Positions 45,173 to 55,036 of a DNA stretch of 64,000 nt are shown here, piece by piece (position 1 is the first letter of the stretch; every line of letters starts with the position of its first letter). Both the position numbers and the translations under genes were made by a program. Source of the stretch: Collimonas sp. PA-H2 (lineage in GTDB: Bacteria > Pseudomonadota > Gammaproteobacteria > Burkholderiales > Burkholderiaceae_D); contig NZ_PDBX01000001.1 of NCBI RefSeq assembly GCF_002564105.1, positions 2,294,001-2,358,000 of the forward strand. The letters are read 5' to 3'. Under the pieces are notes generated by a model. The model ran no database searches. It worked only from the letters and a program-made list of their open reading frames with translations, and was not told the origin of the DNA.

Positions 45173-47655
45173 CCCTTATTCAAAGCAATTGGGCTGCGGC
45201 TTTTCATTGCGCTAAGCAGGCATTCTTTGCAGACGACCTGCGGTATCGGTGGAAGCACCACAGGCAGATTTTTTGGTCCCGGCAAGCTGTGCACGGCAGC
45301 ATGGGCTACATATGAGCCATTCGTTCCATGTTCGATACCGGCGGCATTGAATTTGGCATAGCTGCCACCGCCGTTGATCACCACCTCTTCTTTTGCGGCG
45401 ATAGTGATTCGGTTGGCGGTATGGGTGATATTCAGTTTGGCCAAAATGTTGATGCTATCCGACAGCGCCTGCATATCGATGTCGCCGGTCCCTGCAGTCA
45501 ACTTCATTCCAGCTTTTTGCACAAACAGCCTGAAGGTCTGACGAATGCTCGCAAACAGACTGTCACCGCTGGCGATGGACAGGCTCTTGCCGGTCGTGAT
45601 GGCCGTGTGCTGGTCACTGGCGATATGGGTGTTGCCGCTGGTGGTGGTCTCAATACCTGCGGGACTAGCGAGTACGAGATGAGGTTGCGACAGTTCCGGG
45701 AAACTGCCCTCCTCGCTTGCTCCGCTTCCTTTGATCGCATCGTTCTGCGCCTTCAAGGTTTGTGCGACATCGGCTTGCTGCCCCTGCTTGTCTTGCGCCC
45801 CAGCCTGTTGCGCAGCATCCGCCAGCGACTCATGCTGGTCGCGCGCAGCAGTCAGCCTGCTGACTGTCTCGCCCATGTCCTTGATGTGCGAAGCAGCGTT
45901 GTTTCTGGCCTCGGTAGTGATCAACATCCCCTTGGCCGCTCGCGCCACGCCATGACCGTCTGTCCTCAGTTCCCAGCCGTCGCCCCGCGCATCCTTGCGC
46001 CCCGCATTGTCTTCAATCCGGCTAATGCTGCCCAGACTCAGCTGACTGTGCTGGTGATCGCTTTTCAGCTGCGCCTGGATCTTGCCGTTGGTGTCGTCCA
46101 GCACCAGGTGGTTGCTTCTCCCTCCTGGCTGGTTACCGCCGTTAGGCGTCAGTTCGCGGCTTCTGAAGCCCATCAGCGACTGCTGGGTCGCCAGCTTCCA
46201 GGGCGGCATGTTGCGCTGGTTGTAGACGCTGCCGGTGACGATGGGGCGGTCGGGATTGCCATCTAGCCATTGGACCAGGCATTCCGAACCGACGCGCGGG
46301 ATGGATTTGGCGCCCAGTTCGCCGCCGGCCCATGAGCTAGCCGCGCGCACCCAGGCGGAGCTGCGTTCATCGTTGTTGCCGATGCGGTCCCAGTGGAACT
46401 GGACACGGATGCGGCCGTATTCGTCGGTATGGACGCTGCCCTGGCCGGAAGGACCGACTACCGTGACGGTTTGCGGCGACAGGATCTTGGTGTTGGCGCT
46501 ATTGAAATTGCGGCCCGGACGCCAGGGGATGGTCTTACGCAGGCAAGTCAATTCGTTGCGATACTCGGCCTTTTGATCTGCCTGCTGCAGATAGTTATTG
46601 CTGGCGATGTGGTGCACCGAAATGATCAGGAATTCATTCTTGCCGGCTTCTTCATGACTGGCAAACGGGCTGGAAGAGAAATGGCCGGTCAGGCGGTACC
46701 AGCGTCCTGGCAGCACATAGCGGTTATTGCCCGTCGCTTCAAAGTGTTTACCGACCGCTTCGATCTCTTCCATGCGCAGGCGCGACAGTTTATCGGCATC
46801 CTGGGCGCCCTTGACGCCGTAAGCGCCGGCATATTCATAGGATTCGACATCGAGCACATTGCCCTGCTTGTTCAGGGTCGGCACGCCGGCATTGATCGGC
46901 ACCGGGCTCTTGAAGTTGAAACCGGACAGCGAGACGGAACCGGGGACGATCTGCCGCACCGGGGAGAATTCGCCGATGCCATCTTCTTCGAAGGCGCCGC
47001 CATGGCGCTGGAAGCGGATTTCCTCTCCGCCATCGATCGCTGCGGCCTGGGTCGAGTCGTCGGTGATGACCAGCTTGTGGCCCTTGTCCGTGTGCTCGTA
47101 GTAGTACAGCAGACCGGCGGCTTCCAGGCGGCGATGGACGTAGTTGTGGTCGCTTTCGTTGAACTGGATGGCGTCCGTCATGACAGGATCAGTACCGCTG
47201 ACACGATAGTCCCAGTCGGGCAATGTGCCGTAATCGGCGCAGATGCTGTCGATCTGTTCGCGCAGGGTCTTGCCGTGGAAAATATAGTTATCCTTGCGCA
47301 AGCGCAGGTACTGGGTCCACGGCCCTAATTTGGCCTGGTAAAAAGTGATATTCCCATCGGTACGAGAAAGGCGGAATTCGAAGCAGTAGCCGGAGAAGTA
47401 ACGCAGGCTGCCATCCCCTCTAACTAATTCTACGCAGAACAGCTTGCCTTGCAGATCCTTCAGCGCCAGTTCAGCGTCGTCCGACAGCAATTCAACGGTG
47501 TACTCAAAATCGCGCGATAGGGCTTCGACAGCGTCGAGCTTGTTCACCAGCAGCTGGGCGTGCGGACCGTCGTCGTGGGGGAAGGACAGCCGAAGAATAC
47601 GGTTGTTCTGCCGGCCTTGGATCAAGGCGGACAGGGATTGAAGCAAGCTACTCAT
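45169..47655 (-). CDS. vgrG: Type VI secretion VgrG spike protein
   Basis: 828 residues. gp27-like head (NRILRLSFPHDDGPHAQLLV, EYTVELLSDDAELALKDLQG), gp5 OB fold (TVVGPSGQGSVHTDEYGRIR), and a DUF2345 C-terminal beta-prism extension (LVLASPAGIETTTSGNTHIA, EEVVINGGGSYAK). First gene of the leftward effector operon. No core type VI genes (tss) are in the window, so it is an orphan cluster relying on machinery elsewhere. A GC palindrome CGGGGGCCCCCG lies just before the start. Confidence 0.96.
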   Translation of the reverse strand: MSSLLQSLSALIQGRQNNRILRLSFPHDDGPHAQLLVNKLDAVEALSRDFEYTVELLSDDAELALKDLQGKLFCVELVRGDGSLRYFSGYCFEFRLSRTDGNITFYQAKLGPWTQYLRLRKDNYIFHGKTLREQIDSICADYGTLPDWDYRVSGTDPVMTDAIQFNESDHNYVHRRLEAAGLLYYYEHTDKGHKLVITDDSTQAAAIDGGEEIRFQRHGGAFEEDGIGEFSPVRQIVPGSVSLSGFNFKSPVPINAGVPTLNKQGNVLDVESYEYAGAYGVKGAQDADKLSRLRMEEIEAVGKHFEATGNNRYVLPGRWYRLTGHFSSSPFASHEEAGKNEFLIISVHHIASNNYLQQADQKAEYRNELTCLRKTIPWRPGRNFNSANTKILSPQTVTVVGPSGQGSVHTDEYGRIRVQFHWDRIGNNDERSSAWVRAASSWAGGELGAKSIPRVGSECLVQWLDGNPDRPIVTGSVYNQRNMPPWKLATQQSLMGFRSRELTPNGGNQPGGRSNHLVLDDTNGKIQAQLKSDHQHSQLSLGSISRIEDNAGRKDARGDGWELRTDGHGVARAAKGMLITTEARNNAASHIKDMGETVSRLTAARDQHESLADAAQQAGAQDKQGQQADVAQTLKAQNDAIKGSGASEEGSFPELSQPHLVLASPAGIETTTSGNTHIASDQHTAITTGKSLSIASGDSLFASIRQTFRLFVQKAGMKLTAGTGDIDMQALSDSINILAKLNITHTANRITIAAKEEVVINGGGSYAKFNAAGIEHGTNGSYVAHAAVHSLPGPKNLPVVLPPIPQVVCKECLLSAMKSRSPIALNKG

Positions 47656-47898
47656 GCGGGGGCCCCCGGGAATTGAACTGCTAACAACAAAATATTATTT
47701 TAACAATATTTTGTGTTGATGTACTAGTTGATAAAATCTTATTCAATGATAACCGCTGATGGCTTTAATTGCCAAAAGGAAATGTCGATAACAGGTGAAT
47801 TTTGCAAGAATTAACACTGTTGTGGGAGTTTTGAGACGCGGCGGACGGTTGCGGGTTGCCCGTGCAATCATTCAAACTTAACTGAATCGTGAGAGCTG

Positions 47899-47982
47899 GT
47901 AGGGTCGGCAACTGTGCCCACGCGGAACGTCGGTCACTGGAGGAGTGAATTCAGCGTGGGCAGAAAATCTGCTCATCCTACG
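47899..47982. repeat. Decayed copy of the palindromic repeat
   Basis: Arms related to those of the elements at 13644 and 40435 (GTAGGGT ... GTGCCCACGC and GCGTGGGCA ... CCTAC) but with several changes and small indels. Confidence 0.65.
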
Positions 47983-48053
47983 ATCCTAGGCGTCCCCAGC
48001 TACGGGTCCCGGTCTAGGCGACCCCGCCTCGTCGGCCACGTCTAGGCAACCCC

Positions 48054-48129
48054 GTCATTCCCGCGAACGCGGGAATCCATTTTCATTCGGTTATTAAATA
48101 AGGTGGATCCCCGCGTTCGCGGGGATGAC
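48054..48129. repeat. CCCGCGAACGCGGG palindromic repeat
   Basis: GTCATTCCCGCGAACGCGGG (48054-48073, arm to 48079) is inverted at 48104-48129 with two mismatches, across an AT-rich centre. The same motif is scattered through many proteobacterial genomes. Outer TCTAGGC/GCCTAGA sequences extend the symmetry. Confidence 0.8.
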
Positions 48130-48242
48130 CGGGGCGCGTAGCTGGGGTCGCCTAGACGCGGTCGGCCAGACGGATCTGCGGTGTGAACTGCCCGGGCAAT
48201 CATTCAAAAACTAACTGAACGATGTGAGGCCCGGTTCCAGCA

Positions 48243-48507
48243 TTATTTCCCGCTCAGCGCCTCAGCCGCAAACACCCCTGAAAACATTGCCGTCGCCAGC
48301 CCGCATCCGGGATAAATGGTCTGTCCGGTCTGGTACAAGCCTTCTATCGGCGTCTTGTGGGGAAACTGCTGGTCCGGCCGTGCCGCCGCCGGACGGCGCC
48401 AGTTCGGCCATGGGCAGGGTCGGCACGGTGTAGTTGAACCATTGGATGCCGGCCGCGAGGCCGGACACGCCACCGCCTATGATGGCGACATGTTTTGGAT
48501 TCATCAT
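48243..48507 (-). pseudogene. FAD-dependent oxidoreductase with internal deletion
   Basis: The N-terminus MNPKHVAIIGGGVSGLAAGI (FAD dinucleotide-binding fold, from ~48507) and the C-terminus LYQTGQTIYPGCGLATAMFS ... AAEALSGK of a phytoene-desaturase-like NAD(P)/FAD oxidoreductase are present in different frames within 265 bp. The ~450 residues between are deleted, so the gene is dead. Confidence 0.8.
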
Positions 48508-48819
48508 GTGCTTTTTTTAGATGGATTGAATCTGCCTTTTCGACGGCCATGGTAGCGCAGATTTTCATGCCCGGCTTTTGCCTGCCGCGGCCGGTCGCCA
48601 GCGTCGGCCAGTGCTTCTCCCGCAGCGGCGCCACGGCCGGATCCTTGGCCGGATTTGTCTATGAATCCTCTAGAGATTAGTTTTTACAAGCACACATTTG
48701 TTGCATATGATGGGGCGGCAAGGGATATGGGCCGGGCAAATACAGTCATCGTCGCGGTGACTGGCCGAGACAGCGGCTTTCTCGCCGACGTATATAAAAA
48801 TAAACATCAAAGGCAGACT
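48508..48819. other. Promoter region of the aldehyde dehydrogenase gene
   Basis: 312 bp. The frame of the dehydrogenase stays open upstream but has no family similarity before 48820. No other gene is supported here. Confidence 0.4.
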
Positions 48820-50268
48820 ATGAACACCATCGTGAACCAAGCCGGCGCCGAGCTGGAGCTCGACCAGATCAAGAGCGAAATCCTGCGCGTGTTTGACCGC
48901 CAGCGCGCTACCGCGCTGCGCCTGCGGCAATCCGGCAAGGCCGAACGCATCGCCAAGATCCGCAAGCTGAAGGCGGCAGTGCTGGCCAATCGCGAGGCGA
49001 TCATCGCTGCCGGCTTTGCCGATTTCGGCAAGCCTGCCGCCGAGGTCGAGCTGACCGAAATCCTGCCGGTGATCGCCGAAGCCAATGACGCCATCCGCAA
49101 GCTGGGCAGCTGGATGAAGCCGAAGAAGGTGTGGCCGTCGCGGCTGTCGGTCGGCACCCAGGGCTATATGCAATACGAACCCAAGGGCCGGGTGCTGATC
49201 GTGGCGCCCTGGAACTATCCGGTCAACCTCAGCCTGGGGCCGCTGGTGTCGGCGCTGGCGGCCGGTAATACGGTGATCATCAAGCCTTCGGAAATGACGC
49301 CGCATGCTTCCGACGTGATCGGCAAGATCCTGCGCGAAGTGTTCGTGGAAGACGAGGTGGCGCTGTTCGAGGGTCCGGCGCCGGTGGCGCAGGCGCTGCT
49401 GGAGCTGCCCTTCGACCATATCTTCTTCACCGGTTCGCCGGCGGTCGGCAAGATCGTCATGGCGGCCGCCGCCAAACACCTGACCAGCGTCACGCTGGAA
49501 CTGGGCGGCAAATCGCCGACCATCGTCGACGAGAGCGCCGACCTGGCGATGGCTGCCCAGAATATCCTCTGGGCCAAGTTCACCAACAATGGCCAGACCT
49601 GCATCGCACCCGATCACGTGTATGTGCATGCCAGCGTCAAGGACGCCTTCCTGCAGCATTGCATCGCCGCCCTGGAACAGGCTTATGGCAAGGATGCGCA
49701 GCAGGCCGAGAGTCCGTTCCTGGCGCGCATCGTCAACGAGCGTCACGCCGAGCGCGTCAAGGCACTGCTGGACGATGCCAAGGCGCGCGGCGCGCGGGTG
49801 GTGACCGGCGGCCAGGTCGACGCCGGCCAGCGCTATATCGCGCCGACCCTGATCGATGGTATTCCGGACGACGCCAAGATCATGAGCGAGGAAATCTTCG
49901 GGCCGCTGCTGCCTATCATCAGCTTCACCGAGCTGAATACGGTGATCGCGCGCATCAATGCCGATCCCAAGCCGCTGGCGCTGTACATGTGGAGCCGCAA
50001 GCAGGCAAACATCGACAGGGTGATGCAGCAGACTACTTCCGGCGGCGCTTGCATCAACCATTGCGTGGTGCAGTTCCTGCACGGGAACCTGCCCTTCGGC
50101 GGCGTCAACAATTCCGGCATCGGCAGCGGCCACGGCCACCACGGTTTCCTGGCGTTTTCTCACGAGCGCGCGGTGGTGCGCGGCCGCATCATGCTGGCCA
50201 AGATGTTTTACCCGCCCTACACCGCCACCACGCGCAAGCTGATTTCGCTGTTCATCAAGACCGTCTGA
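48820..50268 (+). CDS. Aldehyde dehydrogenase, coniferyl-aldehyde-dehydrogenase type
   Basis: 482 residues from ATG 48820, where family similarity begins. NAD(P)-dependent oxidation of aldehydes to acids. Visible: LIVAPWNYPVNLSLGPLVSA, GNTVIIKPSEMTPHAS, HIFFTGSPAVGKIVM, LELGGKSPTIV (Glu general base) and NGQTCIAPDHVYVH with the catalytic Cys; the C-terminus SLFIKTV lies on the membrane-proximal side as in FALDH-type enzymes. Close relatives act on coniferyl or other hydrophobic aldehydes; the substrate here is inferred. A dead FAD oxidoreductase gene precedes it on the other strand. Confidence 0.9.
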   Translation: MNTIVNQAGAELELDQIKSEILRVFDRQRATALRLRQSGKAERIAKIRKLKAAVLANREAIIAAGFADFGKPAAEVELTEILPVIAEANDAIRKLGSWMKPKKVWPSRLSVGTQGYMQYEPKGRVLIVAPWNYPVNLSLGPLVSALAAGNTVIIKPSEMTPHASDVIGKILREVFVEDEVALFEGPAPVAQALLELPFDHIFFTGSPAVGKIVMAAAAKHLTSVTLELGGKSPTIVDESADLAMAAQNILWAKFTNNGQTCIAPDHVYVHASVKDAFLQHCIAALEQAYGKDAQQAESPFLARIVNERHAERVKALLDDAKARGARVVTGGQVDAGQRYIAPTLIDGIPDDAKIMSEEIFGPLLPIISFTELNTVIARINADPKPLALYMWSRKQANIDRVMQQTTSGGACINHCVVQFLHGNLPFGGVNNSGIGSGHGHHGFLAFSHERAVVRGRIMLAKMFYPPYTATTRKLISLFIKTV

Positions 50269-50292
50269 TCCGCAACCAGGGCTGCTGCCTGC

Positions 50293-51321
50293 CTAGCGGC
50301 CCAGGGCTTCCACCGCCGGCTGGTCGGCTAGGTTGTCGATGAACCAGTTCGGATAGACCGGCGCCAGCGGCGTGGCGGCGTCCAGTTCGGCGACTTCTTC
50401 GGCGCTTAGCTTGATGCTGGCGGCGCCGAGGTTATCTTCCAGCTGCGGCAGTTTCGAAGCGCCGATGAGGACGCTGCTGACTGCATCCTTGGCCAGCAGC
50501 CAGGCCAGCGCGACCTGCGCCACGCTAGCGTTGTGGCGGTGGGCGATGCCGCGCATGTGCTCCACCACTGCAAAGCCATGTTCCTTGTCGAACGGCAGCA
50601 GGTCGAAGCCGGAAAAGCGGTTGTCCGGATTGGACAGGGTTTGCCGGGTGTATTTGCCGCTCAGGAAACCGGAAGACAGCGGACTCCACACCGTCATGCC
50701 GAGGCCGTAGCGGCGCATCATCGGCGCCACGTCGCGCTCGACATCGCGCCCCAGCAGCGAATAGTGCATCTGGCCGTGGGTGAACGGCGCCAGGCCGTTG
50801 GCTTTCTGGATTTCCAGCGCCGCCGCCACCTTCCAGGCTGACCAGTTGGAGAAACCGATATAGCGCGCCTTGCCGGAACGCACCACCGCATCCAGCGCCC
50901 ACAGCGTTTCTTCCAGCGGCGTGTGCGGATCTTCGCGGTGAGCGATATAGATATCCACCCAGTCGGTATTCAGGCGCTTGAGGCTCTGGTCGATAGACCA
51001 CAGGATATGCCGCCGCGACAGCCCCGACTGCATCAGCGCCGGCCCGGTGCGGAAGCCGACCTTGGTGGCGATCAGGACGTCGTTGCGGCGCGATTTCAGC
51101 GCCTGCCCGAGCAAGGTCTCCGATTCGCCGCCAGCATAGCCGTCCGCGGTGTCGAACAGGTTGACGCCGGCGCTCAGGGCATGACCGACCAGCTCATCGG
51201 CCAGCTGCGCGCCGACCTTGTAGATGGCGCCTATGTCTTTGTTGCCGGAAGTGAAAGTCATGGCGCCGAACGCCAGGCGGGAAATCAACAGGCCGGTCTG
51301 GCCGAGCATGGTGTATTGCAT
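50293..51321 (-). CDS. Aldo/keto reductase
   Basis: 342 residues from ATG 51321 (MQYTMLGQTGLLISRLAFG); the 58 codons upstream are open but unlike the family. TIM-barrel NADPH-dependent reductase with the catalytic tetrad Asp (FDTADGYAGG with Tyr), Lys in ATKVGF and His in YIAHREDP. Resembles the YajO/Tas-type aldo/keto reductase subfamily. Convergent with the aldehyde dehydrogenase; both act on carbonyl compounds, but no direct link is shown. Confidence 0.92.
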   Translation of the reverse strand: MQYTMLGQTGLLISRLAFGAMTFTSGNKDIGAIYKVGAQLADELVGHALSAGVNLFDTADGYAGGESETLLGQALKSRRNDVLIATKVGFRTGPALMQSGLSRRHILWSIDQSLKRLNTDWVDIYIAHREDPHTPLEETLWALDAVVRSGKARYIGFSNWSAWKVAAALEIQKANGLAPFTHGQMHYSLLGRDVERDVAPMMRRYGLGMTVWSPLSSGFLSGKYTRQTLSNPDNRFSGFDLLPFDKEHGFAVVEHMRGIAHRHNASVAQVALAWLLAKDAVSSVLIGASKLPQLEDNLGAASIKLSAEEVAELDAATPLAPVYPNWFIDNLADQPAVEALGR

Positions 51322-51600
51322 GGTGGGTCTCCTGACAGACGAATGAAGTGGGATGTGACAGACAGCAGGACGATCAGGTAATGATACTTTAAGGCAACTG
51401 TCTGGCGATTGTACGATATTCCTAATATGACCGCCGGAGTCAGGATGCAAGCCAATAAAGCCTTGAAATCCAGGAGCGCCAAAGGTTGCCTGCAATCGCC
51501 CGTCAAGGATATTCCGGGTTGAAAAACGTGTTTTTGTTTCTTCAGCTTAGACAAAATAACAATAGGCAGATAGCATAAGCAATCTTTCGGAGAGGAAATA

Positions 51601-53325
51601 ATGATCGTTGGAATTGACCTTGGCACCACGAACAGTCTGATTGCCGTATGGGAAGGAGTGGCTCCGCGTCTGATTCCCAATGGCCTGGGCGAGGTATTGA
51701 CCCCGTCTTGCGTCAGCCTCGACAAAGACGATACGGTCATCGTCGGCCGCGCCGCAAGAGACCGTCTGCAAACGCATCCGGAGCGCACTGCGGCGGTGTT
51801 CAAGCGCCATATGGGCAGCGACAGGATGATTCGCCTTGGCAAGCGCGATTTTCGGGCTGAGGAATTGTCGGCGCTGATCTTGCGTTCGCTAAAAGAGGAT
51901 GCGGAAGCCGCGCTCGGCCATCCCGTGACGGAAGCCATCATTACGGTGCCTGCCTATTTCTCTGACGCGCAGCGGAAGGCGACCCGCGCCGCCGGCCAGC
52001 TCGCCGGATTGCGGGTGGAACGTTTGCTGAACGAGCCAACCGCTGCTGCCCTGACGTATGGCATCCATTTGCGCGATCAGGAAAGCAAGTTCCTGGTATT
52101 CGATCTCGGCGGCGGCACCTTTGACGTGTCGGTACTCGATTTGTTCGAAGGTGTGATGGAAGTGCGGGCATCGGCCGGCGACAATTTCCTGGGAGGCGAA
52201 GATTTCCTCGATTGCCTGATAGAGCAGTTTTTTGAGCAGAACAAACTGCCGGCGCGTTTGAAAAAGGACGCGAAATTCATGCAGCGCCTGACGGCTCAGT
52301 GCGAGATTGCGAAACGCCGGCTAAGCGATTCGCCGCAGGCGTCAATCCGCTTATCGCATGACAAGGCCGAATACGCCATGGATCTTGATGAACCGGCGCT
52401 GGAACGATACTGCGCGCCGTTGCTGGCGCGTCTGCGGGATCCTGTGGAGCAGGCGCTGCGAGATGCCAACCTGGCGGCGGCGGAACTTGACAGCATCGTC
52501 CTGGCCGGCGGCGCAACCCGCATGCCGGTCGTGCGGCGCATGGTGGCGCGCATGTTTGGCCGGACTCCGGCGAGCGACATCAATCCTGATGAAGTGGTAG
52601 CGCTGGGCGCTGCGGTGCAGGCTGGATTGAAGATGAAAGATGCCGCGCTGGACGAAATCATGATGACGGATGTTTCTCCCTATTCGTTAGGCATCGAAGT
52701 ATCGAAGCAGCTCGCCGACGGCAGTTATTCGCGCGGCCACTTCGATTCCATCATCGAACGAAACAGCGCCATTCCCGTGAGCCGCGTGAAGTGTTATTTT
52801 CCGCTGGGCGAGCAGCAATCCTATATTGACCTGGCAATATTCCAGGGCGAGGCGCGCATGGCGAACGACAATATTTCTCTTGGCGTCCTCAGAATTCCTT
52901 TGCCCGGCGGACCACAACATCAACGTGGCGTCGATGTGCGCTTTACTTATGACATAAACGGTTTGCTGCAAGTGGAGGCAACCATCCTGAAAACGCAAGA
53001 GACACACGCGTTACTGATTGAAGGCAATGCAGGCGTGTTGTCTGACACCGATATCGCAGCCCGCTTCGAGCAGCTTTCCGACCTCAAAATTCACCCGCGC
53101 GACCGGCTCGAATACCGGACATTGCTGGCTCGCGGCGAACGTCTCTACCAGGAGCTGCGCGGCAGGGAAAGGGAGTGGCTAGGGCAGCAGGTTCTCCTGT
53201 TCGAGCGCCTGCTGGACTCGCAGGACATGCGCCTTATCCAAAAGAACCGAAGCGCTTTTGAAGAAATGCTGAACGAGGTCGAGCGTCAAGATTTCTTGAA
53301 CCCCGCGACAGAATCCATCCAATAA
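51601..53325 (+). CDS. hscC: HscC-type Hsp70 chaperone
   Basis: 574 residues. ATPase domain: [17 protein letters not shown] (phosphate 1), [38 protein letters not shown] (phosphate 2), [15 protein letters not shown] (adenosine) and [16 protein letters not shown]. Substrate-binding part shorter than DnaK, with [10 protein letters not shown] and [14 protein letters not shown], as in HscC. Unlike dnaK it is not next to grpE or dnaJ; instead a J-like protein follows after 12 bp. Known HscC works with unusual J proteins (DjlB/DjlC) in E. coli and is thought to be specialised. Confidence 0.9.
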   Translation: MIVGIDLGTTNSLIAVWEGVAPRLIPNGLGEVLTPSCVSLDKDDTVIVGRAARDRLQTHPERTAAVFKRHMGSDRMIRLGKRDFRAEELSALILRSLKEDAEAALGHPVTEAIITVPAYFSDAQRKATRAAGQLAGLRVERLLNEPTAAALTYGIHLRDQESKFLVFDLGGGTFDVSVLDLFEGVMEVRASAGDNFLGGEDFLDCLIEQFFEQNKLPARLKKDAKFMQRLTAQCEIAKRRLSDSPQASIRLSHDKAEYAMDLDEPALERYCAPLLARLRDPVEQALRDANLAAAELDSIVLAGGATRMPVVRRMVARMFGRTPASDINPDEVVALGAAVQAGLKMKDAALDEIMMTDVSPYSLGIEVSKQLADGSYSRGHFDSIIERNSAIPVSRVKCYFPLGEQQSYIDLAIFQGEARMANDNISLGVLRIPLPGGPQHQRGVDVRFTYDINGLLQVEATILKTQETHALLIEGNAGVLSDTDIAARFEQLSDLKIHPRDRLEYRTLLARGERLYQELRGREREWLGQQVLLFERLLDSQDMRLIQKNRSAFEEMLNEVERQDFLNPATESIQ

Positions 53326-53337
53326 AAACCCCGGACC

Positions 53338-54702
53338 ATGCACAACATACCCCACTATCTTGGGCGGCTGGAGCTTGATGCCAGTGCCGACGAACGCGCG
53401 ATCAAACGCGCTTACGCACGCAAGCTGAAGCAGATCGATCCGGAGCAGGATCCTGCTGCGTTCCAGGCTCTGCGAGAAGTCTATGAAGCAGCGTTGGCGT
53501 GGGCGCAACGCAATTCGGCTGCATCAAAGCAGGTTCAAATTACGCCGGAGGCGGTGGCGCCGAAAACTGATTTCAGCTTGCCGCGCGTGCCGCTGCAGCC
53601 AGCGGGAAAGCCGGAGACCCGTGAAGCGGAATCCAGCGTACAGGCGGCCCATGCCGATTCTGCATCCAAACCTGCCGTGACGGTTGCCGACCCGCGGCAA
53701 ATCGTGGAAGCTGTCTTTCGGGAGTTTCTGCAATCCTGCGCCGCGCTGGTGAGGCAGGACCGTTTGGCGGACGATCTGCCCTGGCAGGGCATATTGCGCC
53801 GTTCACTCGACGATCCAAGGCTGGATAACCTGAGCACCCGGGAGATATTCGAGTATCGGGTCGCCAGCCAGCTGGTCGGAGGCTGGCAGCCGGGGCATGA
53901 AGCTCTGCTGGTCGCGGCCGGCAAAGTATTCCACTGGTCGGAGGATCGCCGGAGACTGGCCAGGTTTGCCTATGCTGGCGAACTTCTGAACCTGGCTATC
54001 GAAGAACGCAATGTATTCAACCGCCAGTCAGGGGCGGCGTTTGAAGCGCAGAAGAAAATCATTACCCGGCTGCGCAATCCTAAACCGCCCAGCAATCATG
54101 AGCTGATCAAGCGCATGGCCACGATTGAAATGTTGGCAAATAAATTCCCGCGCTGGATACCGTTGGTGACCAGTGCGGAGAATATCTTGACCTGGCGCCG
54201 GCTAGATAAAGAAGTGCCTGGCTGGCAGCGGAAGATCCGCTTCAGTTCCGGGTCTCCGAAGCCGTCGGGAGCAATGAATTCCACTAGCGGTGTATGGAAA
54301 TTTGGCGCGCTCATGCTGGTGGTGGCGGTACTCAGAGGCATCGCCGGCAACGGCACGCCCACTCCGCCGCCGTCGTTGACGGAGCCAGTCCATTCCGCAG
54401 CCAGCGCCAGTCAAAATGCACCTGGGATGTATCCTCATGCATCGGGTTCGCCGCAAATGCTTGCACGAAATATAAGGTCGAACATCCATTACGATGTGCC
54501 TCTGGTTGTGGAGGGCAATCCCGCTGTCGAATATAAAATCGAGCTCTATCCCGACGGCACCATATTGGCTTTGCACAAGCTGAAACCGTCGGGTTTGCCG
54601 GGATTTGACGAGGCCGTGATGGCGGGCCTTAGAAAAACCCAGCCGTTTCCCGGCGATATACCCAGGCAGTTCGTGCTTACATCGAGGGCAAAGGATCAAT
54701 GA
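53338..54702 (+). CDS. J-domain-like membrane protein with TolA/TonB-like C-terminus, partner of HscC
   Basis: 454 residues. Residues 1-60 follow J-domain helices (YLGRLELDASADERAIKRAY, ARKLKQIDPEQDPAAFQALR, EVYEAALAW) but the HPD triad is replaced by IDP. After a Lys/Ala/Pro-rich linker and a helical domain (~110-310) comes one membrane segment (FGALMLVVAVLRGIAG, ~322-337). The C-terminal ~60 residues read VEYKIELYPDGTILALHKLK and GFDEAVMAGLRKTQPFP, the pattern of TonB/TolA C-terminal domains. Predicted topology: J-like part in the cytoplasm, TolA/TonB-like part in the periplasm. Starts 12 bp after hscC, so it is almost certainly co-transcribed. Confidence 0.75.
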   Translation: MHNIPHYLGRLELDASADERAIKRAYARKLKQIDPEQDPAAFQALREVYEAALAWAQRNSAASKQVQITPEAVAPKTDFSLPRVPLQPAGKPETREAESSVQAAHADSASKPAVTVADPRQIVEAVFREFLQSCAALVRQDRLADDLPWQGILRRSLDDPRLDNLSTREIFEYRVASQLVGGWQPGHEALLVAAGKVFHWSEDRRRLARFAYAGELLNLAIEERNVFNRQSGAAFEAQKKIITRLRNPKPPSNHELIKRMATIEMLANKFPRWIPLVTSAENILTWRRLDKEVPGWQRKIRFSSGSPKPSGAMNSTSGVWKFGALMLVVAVLRGIAGNGTPTPPPSLTEPVHSAASASQNAPGMYPHASGSPQMLARNIRSNIHYDVPLVVEGNPAVEYKIELYPDGTILALHKLKPSGLPGFDEAVMAGLRKTQPFPGDIPRQFVLTSRAKDQ

Positions 54703-55036
54703 TGATTGTGCCGCCGTGCACTGATCAGAAGGCTGGTCTGGCCGAGCTTGGTGTGTCGCAGGTGGGGCTCCTGGCAGACGAATGGAGTGGGATGCGGCAG
54801 ACGCCAAGAAGAACAGGCTAAAGTATCGACAGGGGGATTTTTGGGTCCTACGACATTCTGGTCGGTGGCATTGCCGGGCGCTCAGATGCCGGTGCCAGCC
54901 GCATCTCGATGGCGGCAAACTGTAATGCGACCTTGCCTGTCCCAAGAAAAAAAAGCGTGCCGGCGGCTGTAAAGCCATCGACACGCTCTTCTGCTGCAAG
55001 GCCCGGCTGTCTGCCGAGCGCCCTACATTTCGACGC
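54703..55036. other. Spacer between the J-like gene and the adhesin gene
   Basis: 334 bp between convergent genes. The only feature supported is the minus-strand terminator at 54945-54987. Confidence 0.5.
54945..54987 (-). terminator. Terminator for the giant adhesin gene
   Basis: AGCGTG ... CACGCT outer stem (54954-54959 with 54982-54987), imperfect inner pairing, and on the minus strand T8 at 54946-54953 after the stem. Confidence 0.65.

Larger units (their letters stand above)
47656..48242. other. Repeat-rich spacer upstream of vgrG
   Basis: 587 bp without a gene. Two ~40-bp direct repeats (47853-47893 and 48185-48228, sharing GCAATCATTCAAA) flank the segment holding a decayed palindromic element and the CCCGCG-type element listed separately. 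The vgrG promoter should be at the AT-rich left end (47680-47760). Confidence 0.6.

Noticed and set aside
48655..48819. N-terminal extension of the aldehyde dehydrogenase
   Set aside because: The 55 codons share nothing with the family, whose similarity begins at 48820.
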